This document shows, one piece after another, positions 28,152 through 36,555 of a stretch of 64,000 bases of DNA. Origin of the DNA: Thermus amyloliquefaciens (GTDB taxonomy: Bacteria; Deinococcota; Deinococci; Deinococcales; Thermaceae); NCBI RefSeq assembly GCF_000744885.1, contig NZ_JQMV01000003.1:806001-870000 (forward strand). Direction: 5' to 3'. The notes below the pieces were generated by a model that did not search any database, was not told where the DNA came from, and was given only the letters and a program-made list of their open reading frames with translations. The translations under genes were made by a program, and so were the position numbers. The stretch's first letter is position 1. The number at the start of each line of letters is the position of its first letter.

Positions 28152-30401
28152 ATGCGGGAAACCTTACTGGAGTTTTTCAAGAAGACCGGCAGGCCCCACC
28201 GTCTGGAGGAGATCCTCAGGCGCTTTGGCCTGGAGAAGCGGGAGGCCAAGGCCTACCTGAGGGGCCTGGTGCGGGAAGGCCTTTTGGAGAAGAAGGGGAG
28301 CCAGTACTTCCTTCCGGCCCGGGTGCAGGGGCCCATCAGCCTCCACCGGGACGGGTACGGCTTCGTGCGGTTGCCGGAGAAGGACCTCTTCATCCCCCCC
28401 GGCCACACCCAGGACGCCTGGCCCGAGGACCTGGTGGAGGCCCGCCTCATGCCCCCGGGGCGGGACGGGAAGCCCTGGGGGGTGGTGGAAAGGGTCCTGA
28501 AGCGGGCCCGGGAGCGGGTGGTGGGTACCCTGGATTTCCGCAAGGGGTATGCCGTGCTCCTTCCCGATGAGCCGGGGCTTCCGGAGCTGAGGCTTCTTCC
28601 CGAGGGGCTCCACGGCCTCAAGCGGGGGAGCCGCATCGTGGTGAAGGTGCACTACGACCGGCGCCCCTACGGGGAGTTCCTGGAGTACCTGGGGGAGGGG
28701 GACGCCCCGGAGACCGAGACCGAGGCGGTCATCGCCAAGTACGGCCTCCGGGCGGAGTTCCCGGAGGAGGTGCTGCGGGAGGCGGAGGCCATTCCCCTGG
28801 AGATCCCCGAGGCGGAGCTCAGAAGGCGGGAGGACTTCCGCTCCTTGCGGGTCTTCACCGTGGACGGGGTGGACGCCAAGGACTTTGACGACGCCATCCA
28901 CGTGGAGCGCCTGCCCAAGGGCTACCGCCTCGGGGTGCACATCGCCGACGTTTCCCACTACGTGAAGGAGGGTAGCGCCCTGGACCGGGAGGCCCTCCTA
29001 AGGGGGACGAGCGTCTACCTGCCGGGAAGGGTGTTGCCCATGCTCCCCGAGCGCCTTTCCAACGGGGTCTGCTCCTTGAGGCCCGGGGAGGACCGGTTGG
29101 TGCTCTCCGTCCTGGTGGACCTGGACGAGGACCTGGAGGTGAAGCGGGTGCGCTTTGCGGAAGGGGTCATAAGGAGCGTGGCCCGCCTCACCTACACCGA
29201 GGTGGAGGCCTTCGCCGAGGGGTTTGGCCTTCCCGAGGAGCACGCCTTTTTGGCGGAGGACCTGGCGCTCCTTCTGGACCTGACGCAAAGGCTTAGGCAA
29301 AAGCGCCTCGAGGCGGGGTCCTTGGACTTCAGCTTCCCCGAGGTGAAGGTGGAGGTGGAGGAGGGCACCCTGCACCTCCTGCCCCAGGAGGAGCCCAAGG
29401 CCAGGAGCCTCATTGAGGAGCTGATGCTCCTGGCCAACCAGAAGGTGGCGGAGCACCTGGTGCGCCGGGGGCTTCCGGGCCTTTTTCGGGTGCACGAGGA
29501 ACCCCTGGAGGAGGCCTACGCCAAGCTCCGCCAGGCCCTGGCCCGGCTGGGCTATTCCCTTCCCGAGAAGCTTTCCCCCAAGGCCCTGCAGAAGGTGCTC
29601 CTGGAGGCCAAGGGCCGCCCGGAGGAGCCCGTGGTGGCCAACCTGGTCCTGCGCTCCTTGCGCCTGGCCCGCTACGCCTCGGAGAACCTGGGGCACTTCG
29701 GCCTGGCCATGGAGCACTACCTGCACTTCACGAGCCCCATCCGCCGCTACCCGGACCTGGTGGTGCACCGGGTGCTGAAGGCCCTCCTGAGGCGCACCCT
29801 CACCCCGGCGAAAAAGGCCAGGTGGCAAGGCTCCTTCCCCGCCATCGCCGAGCAGGCCTCGGAGATGGAAAGGAAGGCGGAGGCGGCGGAGCGGGAGCTC
29901 ACCAAGTACTACATGGCCAAGTGGGCCGAGCTCCACTTGGGGGAGCGGTTTTTGGGCAAGGTGACGGGGGTGGCCCCCTTTGGGGCCTTCGTTACCCTGA
30001 AAAACGGGGTGGAGGGCCTGGTGCGCCTCGAGGCCCTGGGGCCCTACACCTACAGCGAGGAGGCTTTGGCCCTGCTGGGCCCCAAGGGCAGGCGGATCCG
30101 CCTGGGGGACGAGATGGAGGTGGTCATCGCCGCCGCCAACCCCAGGCTTAGGCAGGTGGACCTGGTGCCCTACGTGGAGAAAACCCCCGAGAAGGGGGGA
30201 GAGGAGAAGGCGAAGGAGCCAAGGGGGCAGAAGTCCAAGAAAGAGGAGGAGATCATGCGCAAAGTGGTGGGACCGCCCAAGGAAAGGCACCGCGACGACC
30301 GGCCCGAGCGGGCCACGGTGAACACCGTTTACTTCGGCGAGTGGCAGCCCAAGGAAGGGCAGGAGAAGCCCCGCCCAGGCCGCAGGAAGCGGCGCCGCTA
30401 G
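28152..30401 (+). CDS. rnr: ribonuclease R
   Basis: RNase R is a processive 3'-5' exoribonuclease that degrades structured RNA and, in E. coli, assists tmRNA-linked mRNA decay. The 749-residue protein has an N-terminal winged helix (LLEFFKKTGRPHRLEEILRR), two cold-shock domains (GPISLHRDGYGFVRLPE), the RNB catalytic domain with TVDGVDAKDFDDAIHVE (magnesium-binding aspartates) and YLHFTSPIRRYPDLVVHR, then an S1 domain (FLGKVTGVAPFGAFVTLKNG) and a basic tail rich in K and R. It follows the aminotransferase by one base and ends the block before the accessory region. Confidence 0.96.
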   Translation: MRETLLEFFKKTGRPHRLEEILRRFGLEKREAKAYLRGLVREGLLEKKGSQYFLPARVQGPISLHRDGYGFVRLPEKDLFIPPGHTQDAWPEDLVEARLMPPGRDGKPWGVVERVLKRARERVVGTLDFRKGYAVLLPDEPGLPELRLLPEGLHGLKRGSRIVVKVHYDRRPYGEFLEYLGEGDAPETETEAVIAKYGLRAEFPEEVLREAEAIPLEIPEAELRRREDFRSLRVFTVDGVDAKDFDDAIHVERLPKGYRLGVHIADVSHYVKEGSALDREALLRGTSVYLPGRVLPMLPERLSNGVCSLRPGEDRLVLSVLVDLDEDLEVKRVRFAEGVIRSVARLTYTEVEAFAEGFGLPEEHAFLAEDLALLLDLTQRLRQKRLEAGSLDFSFPEVKVEVEEGTLHLLPQEEPKARSLIEELMLLANQKVAEHLVRRGLPGLFRVHEEPLEEAYAKLRQALARLGYSLPEKLSPKALQKVLLEAKGRPEEPVVANLVLRSLRLARYASENLGHFGLAMEHYLHFTSPIRRYPDLVVHRVLKALLRRTLTPAKKARWQGSFPAIAEQASEMERKAEAAERELTKYYMAKWAELHLGERFLGKVTGVAPFGAFVTLKNGVEGLVRLEALGPYTYSEEALALLGPKGRRIRLGDEMEVVIAAANPRLRQVDLVPYVEKTPEKGGEEKAKEPRGQKSKKEEEIMRKVVGPPKERHRDDRPERATVNTVYFGEWQPKEGQEKPRPGRRKRRR

Positions 30402-30737
30402 GGTCCCTTGCGGGCCAAAACCTCTTCGCGTGTCCGGGGAGAGCGCCGTCCAGGCCCTGGCCCGCCGGGACCGGAAGTGAGAAGGGAGGTACGCTTCCCC
30501 TAGCGCCTTGGTCATAGACCGTCCCTCCGTCAAGTCCAGGGAAAAGGGGGCCCCGCTGCTTCCCCGCAAGGGGAATACCTCGCGGAAGCGACGGGGCGAA
30601 AGGTGACGGAAACCTGGATGGATGTATGTGGGCATGATATGCTTGTTGGTAAAGTGGCTGGCCAGGGCCGCCTGAGGTGGGGTGGGAAGATTTGACGACA
30701 GTCTCTCATAGCGTACGAAGGTGGGCTACAAGGATAA
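30402..30737. other. gene-poor junction with a possible recombinase remnant
   Basis: No intact gene is seen here. On the minus strand an open stretch from ATG 30635 to about 30410 encodes FSLDLTEGRSMTKALGEAYL and, further on, RARAWTALSPDTRRGF, which vaguely recalls the N-terminal SAM-like domain of tyrosine recombinases. It then runs into rnr antisense, so it would be a fragment at best. Near the methylase, TTGACG (30692-30697) and TACGAA (30714-30719) could be a promoter with a 16-base spacer. G+C falls towards the right end. Confidence 0.3.
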
Positions 30738-30744
30738 GTTAGGC
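30738..30744 (+). repeat. integron-type core site GTTAGGC (candidate left cassette boundary)
   Basis: The seven bases match the GTTRRRY recombination core at which integron cassettes join, and lie 14 bases before the methylase ATG begins its SD-start region (ATG at 30759). Seen alone the match could be chance; it gains weight from the attC-like sequence at 32266. Confidence 0.4.
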
Positions 30745-30758
30745 GCAAGGAGGGAGCT

Positions 30759-31694
30759 ATGCTAATCAGGAATCCACTTGAGGCCAATGTGACAGGGACT
30801 ATCTACTTTGCTGACAACCTTGAGGTTCTCCGGGCGCTTCCGGCAGCGTCTGTGGATCTGATCTACATTGATCCTCCTTTCAATACCGGGAAGGTTCAGA
30901 AGCGGACGCAGCTCAAAACGAGGCGTTCCCCCGAAGGGGACCGCGTCGGATTCCAGGGCCACCGCTACGAGAGCATCGTCGTGGGAAGCAAGCGCTTCAA
31001 CGACTTCTTCGACGACTATCTGGCGTTCTTGGAGCCGCGTCTCGTCGAGGCATATCGCGTCTTGGCACCACACGGTTCCCTGTATTTCCACGTGGACTAT
31101 CGCGAGGTGCACTACTGTAAGGTTCTCCTTGATGCAATATTCGGCCGCCGGTCCTTCTTGAACGAGATCATCTGGGCGTACGACTATGGCGGCCGCCCCA
31201 AGAACCGCTGGCCCCCAAAGCACGACAATATCCTGCTCTACGTCAAGGACCCATCGAACTATGTGTTCAATGTCGATGAGATCGAGCGCATACCTTACAT
31301 GGCACCCGGTCTTGTGGGTCCAGAAAAGGCGGCGCGTGGAAAGCTCCCGACCGATGTCTGGTGGCACACCATAGTTCCAACCAACAGCTCCGAAAAAACC
31401 GGGTATCCAACACAGAAACCGCTCGGAATCCTTAGGCGCATCGTACAAGCATCCTCACGCCCAGGGGCCATCGTCCTCGATTTCTTCGCGGGAAGCGGTA
31501 CAACGGGCGTAGCTGCGCTTGAGCTGGGACGGCGCTTTATCCTGGTTGATAACAACCCCGAGGCCCTCGCGGTTATGGCCAGGCGGTTCGAAGGCGTCCA
31601 TGGAATCGAGTGGGTTGGGTTCGATCCGACGCCGTTCCAGAAACGCGAGGAGCAGCGTAGGCTGTTCTCGGCGCCGGCCGCGCCGGAGGAGTAA
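30759..31694 (+). CDS. type II DNA adenine-type methyltransferase (beta class)
   Basis: The 311-residue enzyme would modify DNA and protect against the endonuclease encoded four bases downstream. Motif IV DPPF is at residues 38-41 (IYIDPPFNTG) and the AdoMet motif I FAGSGTTG at about 243-250, so motif order is IV, target-recognition region, then I: the beta class. DPPF favours N6-adenine methylation, though N4-cytosine is not excluded. Between them, WAYDYGGRPKNRWPPKHDNI is family-typical. SD AGGAGGGAG precedes the ATG. Codon use is less G/C-biased than all neighbours (many third-position A and T), a sign of horizontal transfer. Recognition site unknown. Confidence 0.9.
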   Translation: MLIRNPLEANVTGTIYFADNLEVLRALPAASVDLIYIDPPFNTGKVQKRTQLKTRRSPEGDRVGFQGHRYESIVVGSKRFNDFFDDYLAFLEPRLVEAYRVLAPHGSLYFHVDYREVHYCKVLLDAIFGRRSFLNEIIWAYDYGGRPKNRWPPKHDNILLYVKDPSNYVFNVDEIERIPYMAPGLVGPEKAARGKLPTDVWWHTIVPTNSSEKTGYPTQKPLGILRRIVQASSRPGAIVLDFFAGSGTTGVAALELGRRFILVDNNPEALAVMARRFEGVHGIEWVGFDPTPFQKREEQRRLFSAPAAPEE

Positions 31695-31698
31695 CCGA

Positions 31699-32256
31699 AT
31701 GCAGGATGAGATCAAGGATCCTGAAGTACAGCTGCTCGCGGCGCTAGCGAGCACGCTCAAGGCCGACTACGTCCGTGAGGGCGCCCATGACCCTTGGGCG
31801 GGCAGTCCGTTCGCATGGATTCGTACATGCCCGTCTCGACAGGTCGGCAAGATTGGCGAGCAACTTGTGGCTGGCTGGTGCGCAGCGAAGGGCCTCGACG
31901 TCACGGCGACCGGAGACTCGGAGGCTGACCGCGTCATTGCCGGACGGCGAGTCGAAATCAAATTCTCGACGCTCTGGGAAAGCGGTATCTACAAGTTCCA
32001 GCAGTTTCGCGACCAGAACTACGAGTTCGCAATATGCCTCGGGATCTCACCTTTTGACGCACATTGCTGGGTTATTCCCAAGGACGTCCTCCGGCAATAT
32101 GTCATTGGCCGCACGCCTCAGCATAAGGGTAAGGGTGGTAACGACACCTTTTGGTTATCTGTCGAACCGAAGAACCCGCCCACTTGGCTGGCACCTTACG
32201 GTGGGCGTCTCTCCCGTGCGTACGAGATCCTGCGCAAGTGGCAGACGGGACGGTGA
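31699..32256 (+). CDS. putative type II restriction endonuclease (PD-(D/E)xK fold)
   Basis: A 185-residue protein that I infer to be the restriction partner of the adjacent methylase. A PD-(D/E)xK-like site is visible as Asp77-x8-Glu86-Ile-Lys88 (EADRVIAGRRVEIKF), with an upstream glutamate (GKIGEQLVAGWCAAKG, Glu54) in the position used by many such nucleases. The following strand-rich part (QQFRDQNYEFAICLGISPF and CWVIPKDVLRQYV) fits the fold. ATG 31699 sits four bases after the methylase stop. Low-bias codons match the methylase. I do not recognise a named enzyme, so the cleavage site and even activity are open. Confidence 0.8.
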   Translation: MQDEIKDPEVQLLAALASTLKADYVREGAHDPWAGSPFAWIRTCPSRQVGKIGEQLVAGWCAAKGLDVTATGDSEADRVIAGRRVEIKFSTLWESGIYKFQQFRDQNYEFAICLGISPFDAHCWVIPKDVLRQYVIGRTPQHKGKGGNDTFWLSVEPKNPPTWLAPYGGRLSRAYEILRKWQTGR

Positions 32257-32265
32257 GGAGATGGC

Positions 32266-32302
32266 GTCTAACAACGGCATGCACCTAACGGTGCTGCGCG
32301 CC
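32266..32302 (+). repeat. truncated attC-like (59-base element) sequence
   Basis: GTCTAAC (32266-32272) matches the RYYYAAC end of an attC site and is followed by AACGGCATGCACC and a small hairpin GCACC-TAAC-GGTGC. It starts 10 bases after the endonuclease stop, where an attC would begin. No matching GTTRRRY end follows within the next 150 bases, so only the left part remains. The short ORF inside (ATG 32261 to TGA 32304) looks accidental. Confidence 0.45.
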
Positions 32303-32450
32303 TGATACCCTTTTATGCTGATTCCCTCACCCTAGGCCACCAGGGGAAGAGGGTGTGCCGCCTGAGGGTCTCGAGGTCCTATGCGAGCCCCGGCACCGCT
32401 TTGCCACCACCCCCAGCATCTCCATCAAGAATAAGCCCGCATGGGGTGGT

Positions 32451-33563
32451 TTAGAAGGCCAGGGTTCCCGCCCCCACGGCGCTTAGGGTGGGGACCTCGA
32501 GGTCCAGCCGGTAGGCCAGGACCTGGCCCCGCCTCCCCGAGAGGAGGGGGGAGAGGGAGGCCACCACCTCCACCGCGTCCACCCGGGTGGGGTTGGCTCC
32601 CAGGTGGGCCAAGGCGGCCTCGGGCTCCCCCTGGGCCAGCCTTTCCAGGAAGCCCAGGTCCCGCCTCCTGGCCTCCTGCGCCAGGGAGCGGGAAAGGGGC
32701 TCGTCCCCAAACCGGGGCCCCACGTGGGAAAGGTCCACCGCCAGGACCACAAGGCCTGGGAAGTCCTTGAGCACCACCTTCAGGGCCTCCCCCAGCTCGG
32801 GGCTTCGCCGCCCCACCAGGAGGGGAAGCACCTTGGCCTGGGGGAAGGCCCCCTTCAGGAAGAAGAGGGGTAGCTCCAGGCTGTGCTCCTCCCGGAAGGC
32901 CAGGGGGGTGTTGAAGAGCTCAAAGGGGAGGAGGGCGTCCAGGGCCTGGAGGGCGGGGAGGTCGGGCTCGGCGGGGCCGAAGGGGGTCTGGAAGGGGACG
33001 GGCAGGGCGGCGGCCTTCTCCCTTAGGGGGCGGTGGGCTACCCCCACCAGGTAGAGGCGCTCAGGGGGCGGGGTCTTTTCCAGGGCGGCCAGGGCGGCCC
33101 CGTAGGCCTCGGGCACGCGGGCGGGCTCCAGGTGGGGCAAAAGAAGGGCCTGGGCCTCAGGGGCCTCCCCCTGGAAGCTGGCCCTAAACGCCTCCCAAAA
33201 CGCCCGGGCCTCCTTCGCCCCCTCGGGGTAGGAGAGGCCCGCCAGGCGCATGGGCCGCTCCTTCCTAAGCTTCTCCTCTTCCTCCCTAAGCCGCCTTTCC
33301 ACCCCCTCCGTGAGGAGGAGGCCCGCCTCCTCCAGGGCCTTCAAGAGGTCTTCCAGCTCCTTCCGGGGCACCAGGACCCCGTGGGCCTTGAAGACCTCCT
33401 CCTGGACCTCCTCCAGGGTCTTCCCCTCCATGAGGGAGAGGAGGAAAAGCCCCCCTTCCGTGAGCGCCAGGGGCTTGCCGAAAACCCCGTAGGGGTCGCT
33501 GAGGAGGAACCCCCCTTCCACGCGGGTGATCTGCGGTTCAAGAAGCCGGATCCTGCCCTCCAC
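32451..33563 (-). CDS. MEMO-family (AmmeMemoRadiSam B) protein with N-terminal extra domain
   Basis: The 370-residue protein has two parts. Residues about 20-95 look like a PqqD-type winged helix (LTEGGLFLLSLMEGKTLEEVQEEV, LEDLLKALEEAGLLL). The rest is a MEMO domain, related to extradiol dioxygenases: LLLPHLEPARVPEAYGAAL, VGVAHRP, EHSLELPLFFLKGAFP and AVDLSHVGPRFGDEPLSRSLA. Two His and the DxxH ligand positions remain, but the usual cysteine near the C terminus is missing. The biochemical role of bacterial MEMO proteins is not settled. Neither AMMECR1 nor the radical SAM partner is nearby. It overlaps the downstream end of the next gene by 26 bases. Confidence 0.85.
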   Translation of the reverse strand: MEGRIRLLEPQITRVEGGFLLSDPYGVFGKPLALTEGGLFLLSLMEGKTLEEVQEEVFKAHGVLVPRKELEDLLKALEEAGLLLTEGVERRLREEEEKLRKERPMRLAGLSYPEGAKEARAFWEAFRASFQGEAPEAQALLLPHLEPARVPEAYGAALAALEKTPPPERLYLVGVAHRPLREKAAALPVPFQTPFGPAEPDLPALQALDALLPFELFNTPLAFREEHSLELPLFFLKGAFPQAKVLPLLVGRRSPELGEALKVVLKDFPGLVVLAVDLSHVGPRFGDEPLSRSLAQEARRRDLGFLERLAQGEPEAALAHLGANPTRVDAVEVVASLSPLLSGRRGQVLAYRLDLEVPTLSAVGAGTLAF

Positions 33564-34851
33564 CCTTCCAATATAGGAGAAGGGCCTTGGCCTCCTCCGG
33601 GCTTTGCACCCGTCCTTCCGCCTGGGCCTCGAGGAGAAGGGCCAAGGCCCGCCCCACCTCCGGCCCCGGCCTTAGGCCGAGGAGCGCCATCACCTCCTCC
33701 CCGGAAAGCAGGGGGCGCTCCGGCAGGGGGGTTTGGGCCGCCAACTGGAAGCCCTCCAGGACCTCCCAGGCCTCCCCTTCCACCCCCCGGGTGCCCAGGC
33801 GGTCCGCGGCCATGAGGTAGGGGAGGGCGGGAAGGAGGTCCTTGCGGCGGAAATAGAAGCGGCGGAGGGCCTTTTGCCCCTCGGGGGGGCGGTCCATGTG
33901 GCGGCGCACCAGGGCCCGCACCTCCTCCACCGCCGCCTTGGGGAAGCGGAGCCCAAGGAGGCTTGCCGCCGCCACCTCCGCCCCCACCTCCGCATGCCCC
34001 AGGAAGCGGAAGCGGCCCCGCTCGGGGTCATAGCGGCGGGTTAAGGGCTTGCCCACGTCGTGGTAAAGGGCGGCGAGGCGGGCGGCGAGGGGGGCCTCCG
34101 GCCAGAGCCAGCTGAGGTGGAAGAGGACCGAGAGGGTGTGCCGCCAGGCGTCCAGGTGGTGCACCCCGCCCTGCTCCAGGCCCACCAGGGGGCGGAGCTC
34201 GGGGAGGTAGACGTCCAAAAGCCCCGTGCGCTCCAGAATGTGGAGGCCCCAGGCCGCCCTTGGGGAGAGGAGGAGCTTGGCCAGCTCCTCCCGCACCCGC
34301 TCCCGGGCGGGGAGGGCCTCGGGGTGGGCCAGGAGGAAGCGGGCATGGCGGGAAAGGGCCCTCCGGGTTTCCGCGGGCAGGCCCAGGCCCAGGCTGGCGG
34401 CCAGGCGCACCGCCCGCAGGCTCCTTAGGGGGTCGGCGTAGAGGTTTGCCTCCCGCACCGGCACCAGGAGGCGCCTGCATAGGTCCCCTTCCGCGCCCGG
34501 CAGGCCGAAGACCCGGCCCTCCTTCCAGAGGAGGGCGTTGAGGCGGAAGTCCCGCCGAAGGAGGTCCTCCTCCAGGGTGGCCTCGAGGGGGGCGAAGTCC
34601 AGGGTCAAGGGGGGTTGGGGGCCGGGCCGGGGCACCACCAGGCGGTACTGACCCCTCCCCTCGTCTAAGGGGAAGAGGGTGCCCCCCAGGCGAGCCTGGG
34701 CCTCCTTGGCCGCCGCCAGGGGGTCCCTGGCGGCGAAGTCCAGGTCCAAAGGCCGCCTTCCCAGGAGGAGGTCCCGCACCGCCCCCCCTACGGGGAAGGC
34801 CCCCTTGGGGGTATAAAAGGGGAAGCCAAGATGGGCGAGGAGACGAAGCAC
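33538..34851 (-). CDS. CCA-adding enzyme / poly(A) polymerase family nucleotidyltransferase
   Basis: A 437-residue class II tRNA nucleotidyltransferase-like protein. The head domain shows GAFPVGGAVRDLLLGR, the catalytic RPLDLDFAA (DxD), and RRDFRLNALLW with the DPLRSLRAVRLAASLG neck. An HD-type region follows (HHLDAWRHTLSVLFHL, LYHDVGKPLTRR, GHAEVGAEVAA), found in E. coli-like Cca and in HD-containing relatives. In Thermus-Deinococcus the CCA- and A-adding tasks can be split, so which one this protein does is uncertain. No ATG is available; GTG 34851 is the only start that keeps the GGAVRD motif, and this overlaps the divergent coaE start by 21 bases. Confidence 0.9.
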   Translation of the reverse strand: MLRLLAHLGFPFYTPKGAFPVGGAVRDLLLGRRPLDLDFAARDPLAAAKEAQARLGGTLFPLDEGRGQYRLVVPRPGPQPPLTLDFAPLEATLEEDLLRRDFRLNALLWKEGRVFGLPGAEGDLCRRLLVPVREANLYADPLRSLRAVRLAASLGLGLPAETRRALSRHARFLLAHPEALPARERVREELAKLLLSPRAAWGLHILERTGLLDVYLPELRPLVGLEQGGVHHLDAWRHTLSVLFHLSWLWPEAPLAARLAALYHDVGKPLTRRYDPERGRFRFLGHAEVGAEVAAASLLGLRFPKAAVEEVRALVRRHMDRPPEGQKALRRFYFRRKDLLPALPYLMAADRLGTRGVEGEAWEVLEGFQLAAQTPLPERPLLSGEEVMALLGLRPGPEVGRALALLLEAQAEGRVQSPEEAKALLLYWKGGGQDPAS

Positions 34852-35436
34852 CCCATCATTATCGGCATCACCGGGAACATCGGCAGCGGCAAAAGCACCG
34901 TGGCCGCCCTCCTTCGCGCCCGGGGCTACCCGGTGATTGACCTGGACGCCCTGGCCGCCCGGGCCCGGGAGAACAAGAAAGAAGAGCTCAAGCGGCTTTT
35001 CCCCGAGGCCTTCCCCGGGGGGGAGCTGGACCGGAGGGCCCTGGCGCGGGAGGTGTTTGCCGATCCTGAGAAGCTTCGGGCCCTGGAGGCGGTGGTCCAC
35101 CCCGAGGTGCGCCGGCTTTTGCAGGAGGAGCTGACCCGGGTTCAGGCGCCCATCGTCTTCCTGGAGATCCCCCTCCTCTTTGAGAAGGGCTGGGAGGCCC
35201 ACCTGGACGCCACCCTTTTGGTGGCCGCTCCCCTGGAGGAACGCCTAAGGCGGGTGATGGAGCGCTCCGGGCTTTCCCGGGAGGAGGTCTTGGCCCGGGA
35301 AAGGGCCCAGATGCCCGAGGAGGAGAAGCGGAAGCGGGCCACCTGGACCCTGGAAAACCGGGGAGGGTTGGCGGAGCTGGAGGCCGCCTTGGAAAAGGTG
35401 CTGAGGGAGCTCCGGGGCCGCTTTGGGCTATCCTAG
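34831..35436 (+). CDS. coaE: dephospho-CoA kinase
   Basis: CoaE phosphorylates dephospho-CoA in the last step of coenzyme A synthesis. The 201-residue protein has the P-loop [19 protein letters not shown], the [17 protein letters not shown] segment, [30 protein letters not shown] and the lid region [23 protein letters not shown]. The start [15 protein letters not shown] matches Thermus CoaE. A TATAAA at 34812-34817 lies 13 bases before the ATG, so the leader would be only a few bases. The SDR gene follows after four bases. Confidence 0.95.
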   Translation: MGEETKHPIIIGITGNIGSGKSTVAALLRARGYPVIDLDALAARARENKKEELKRLFPEAFPGGELDRRALAREVFADPEKLRALEAVVHPEVRRLLQEELTRVQAPIVFLEIPLLFEKGWEAHLDATLLVAAPLEERLRRVMERSGLSREEVLARERAQMPEEEKRKRATWTLENRGGLAELEAALEKVLRELRGRFGLS

Positions 35437-35440
35437 GGCT

Positions 35441-36133
35441 ATGCGGGCGGTTTTGATCTCGGGGGCAAGCCGGGGCATCGGGGAGGCCACCGCCCGGCTT
35501 CTCCACGCCAAGGGATACCGGGTGGGCCTCCTGGCCCGGGACGAAAGGCGGCTTAGGTCCCTGGCGGAGGAGCTGGGCGAGGGGGCCATCCCCCTCCCCG
35601 GGGACGTGCGCCGCCAGGCGGACTGGGAGCGGGCGGTGGAGGGGGTGCTCCGGGCCTTTGGCCGGCTGGACGCCCTGGTGAACAACGCCGGGATCGGGCT
35701 CATGAAGCCCCTGGACGAGCTTTCCGAGGAGGAGTTCCGGGAGGTCTTGGACGTGAACCTGGTGGGGCCCTTCCTGGGCCTCAAGGCGGCCTTGCCCTCC
35801 CTCCTGGCCTCCAGGGGGGTGGTGGTGAACATCGGGAGCCTGGCGGGCAAGAACGCCTTCAAGGGTGGGGCGGCCTACAACGCTAGCAAGTTCGGCCTTC
35901 TGGGCCTCATGGGGGCGGCCATGCTGGAACTAAGGGAGGCGGGGGTACGGGTGGTGAACGTCCTGCCGGGCTCGGTGGACACGGGCTTCGCCGGGAACGC
36001 CCCCGGGGCCTCCTGGAAGCTTGCCCCAGGGGACGTGGCCCAAGCGGTGCTCTTTGCCCTGGAGATGCCGGAAAGGGCTCTGGTGAGCGAAATAGAGCTC
36101 CGCCCCACCCAGACCGCTCCCAAGGGGGGCTAA
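35441..36133 (+). CDS. short-chain dehydrogenase/reductase
   Basis: A 230-residue classical SDR oxidoreductase. The Rossmann glycine motif is [14 protein letters not shown] with LLARDERRL following, which suggests NADP(H) preference; NNAG is intact; the catalytic Ser is in [11 protein letters not shown] and the YxxxK is YNASKFG. The C terminus is short, as in cytosolic SDRs. The substrate is unknown. TATCCT at 35429-35434 lies six bases before the ATG, so an internal leaderless promoter inside the end of coaE is possible. sufE follows after nine bases. Confidence 0.9.
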   Translation: MRAVLISGASRGIGEATARLLHAKGYRVGLLARDERRLRSLAEELGEGAIPLPGDVRRQADWERAVEGVLRAFGRLDALVNNAGIGLMKPLDELSEEEFREVLDVNLVGPFLGLKAALPSLLASRGVVVNIGSLAGKNAFKGGAAYNASKFGLLGLMGAAMLELREAGVRVVNVLPGSVDTGFAGNAPGASWKLAPGDVAQAVLFALEMPERALVSEIELRPTQTAPKGG

Positions 36134-36142
36134 GCTTAGGCC

Positions 36143-36552
36143 ATGGCCCTGCCCAAGAAGCTTCAAGAGGCCCTGGACCTGATCCGCGCCCTGCCCAAGG
36201 AGCTCAAGGCCCAGGTGCTCCTGGACTACGCCAAGAAGGTACCCGCCCCGCCTCCCGGGCTGGAGCTGGAGCGGGTCCACGAGTGCCAGACCCCCTTCTA
36301 CCTGCGGGCGGAGGTGGAGGAGGGGAGGGTGCGCCTCCACTTCCTCGTCCCCGAGGAGGCCCCCACGGTGAGGGCCTTTGCCGGCCTCCTCAAGGAGGGG
36401 CTGGAAGGGGAGCCCCCCGAAGTGGTCTTGGCGGTACCCCCACCTTCTACCAGGGGGCGGGGTTGGAGGAGCTCCTCACCCCCTTGCGCCTAAGGGGCCT
36501 CGAGGCGGCCTTGCTGCGGCTTCAGGCTCAGGTGCAAAAGGCCCTTTCCTAG
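36143..36552 (+). CDS. sufE: SufE-family sulfur acceptor (apparent one-base frameshift)
   Basis: SufE takes persulfide sulfur from a cysteine desulfurase for iron-sulfur cluster assembly. The start MALPKKLQEALDLIRALP and the catalytic cysteine in VHECQTPFYLRAEVEEG fit the family. The frame is lost at the five-C run 36437-36441; adding one C restores the expected PTFYQGAGLEELLTPLRLRG and a C terminus LLRLQAQVQKALS ending at 36552, about 136 residues. As read, the frame ends at 36493 in a nonsense tail. A TAAGCT box ends six bases before the ATG. Confidence 0.85.
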
Positions 36553-36555
36553 ACC

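Noticed and set aside
32261..32304. Short ORF after the endonuclease
   Set aside because: It has no SD support and falls on the attC-like sequence; 14 codons with no context.
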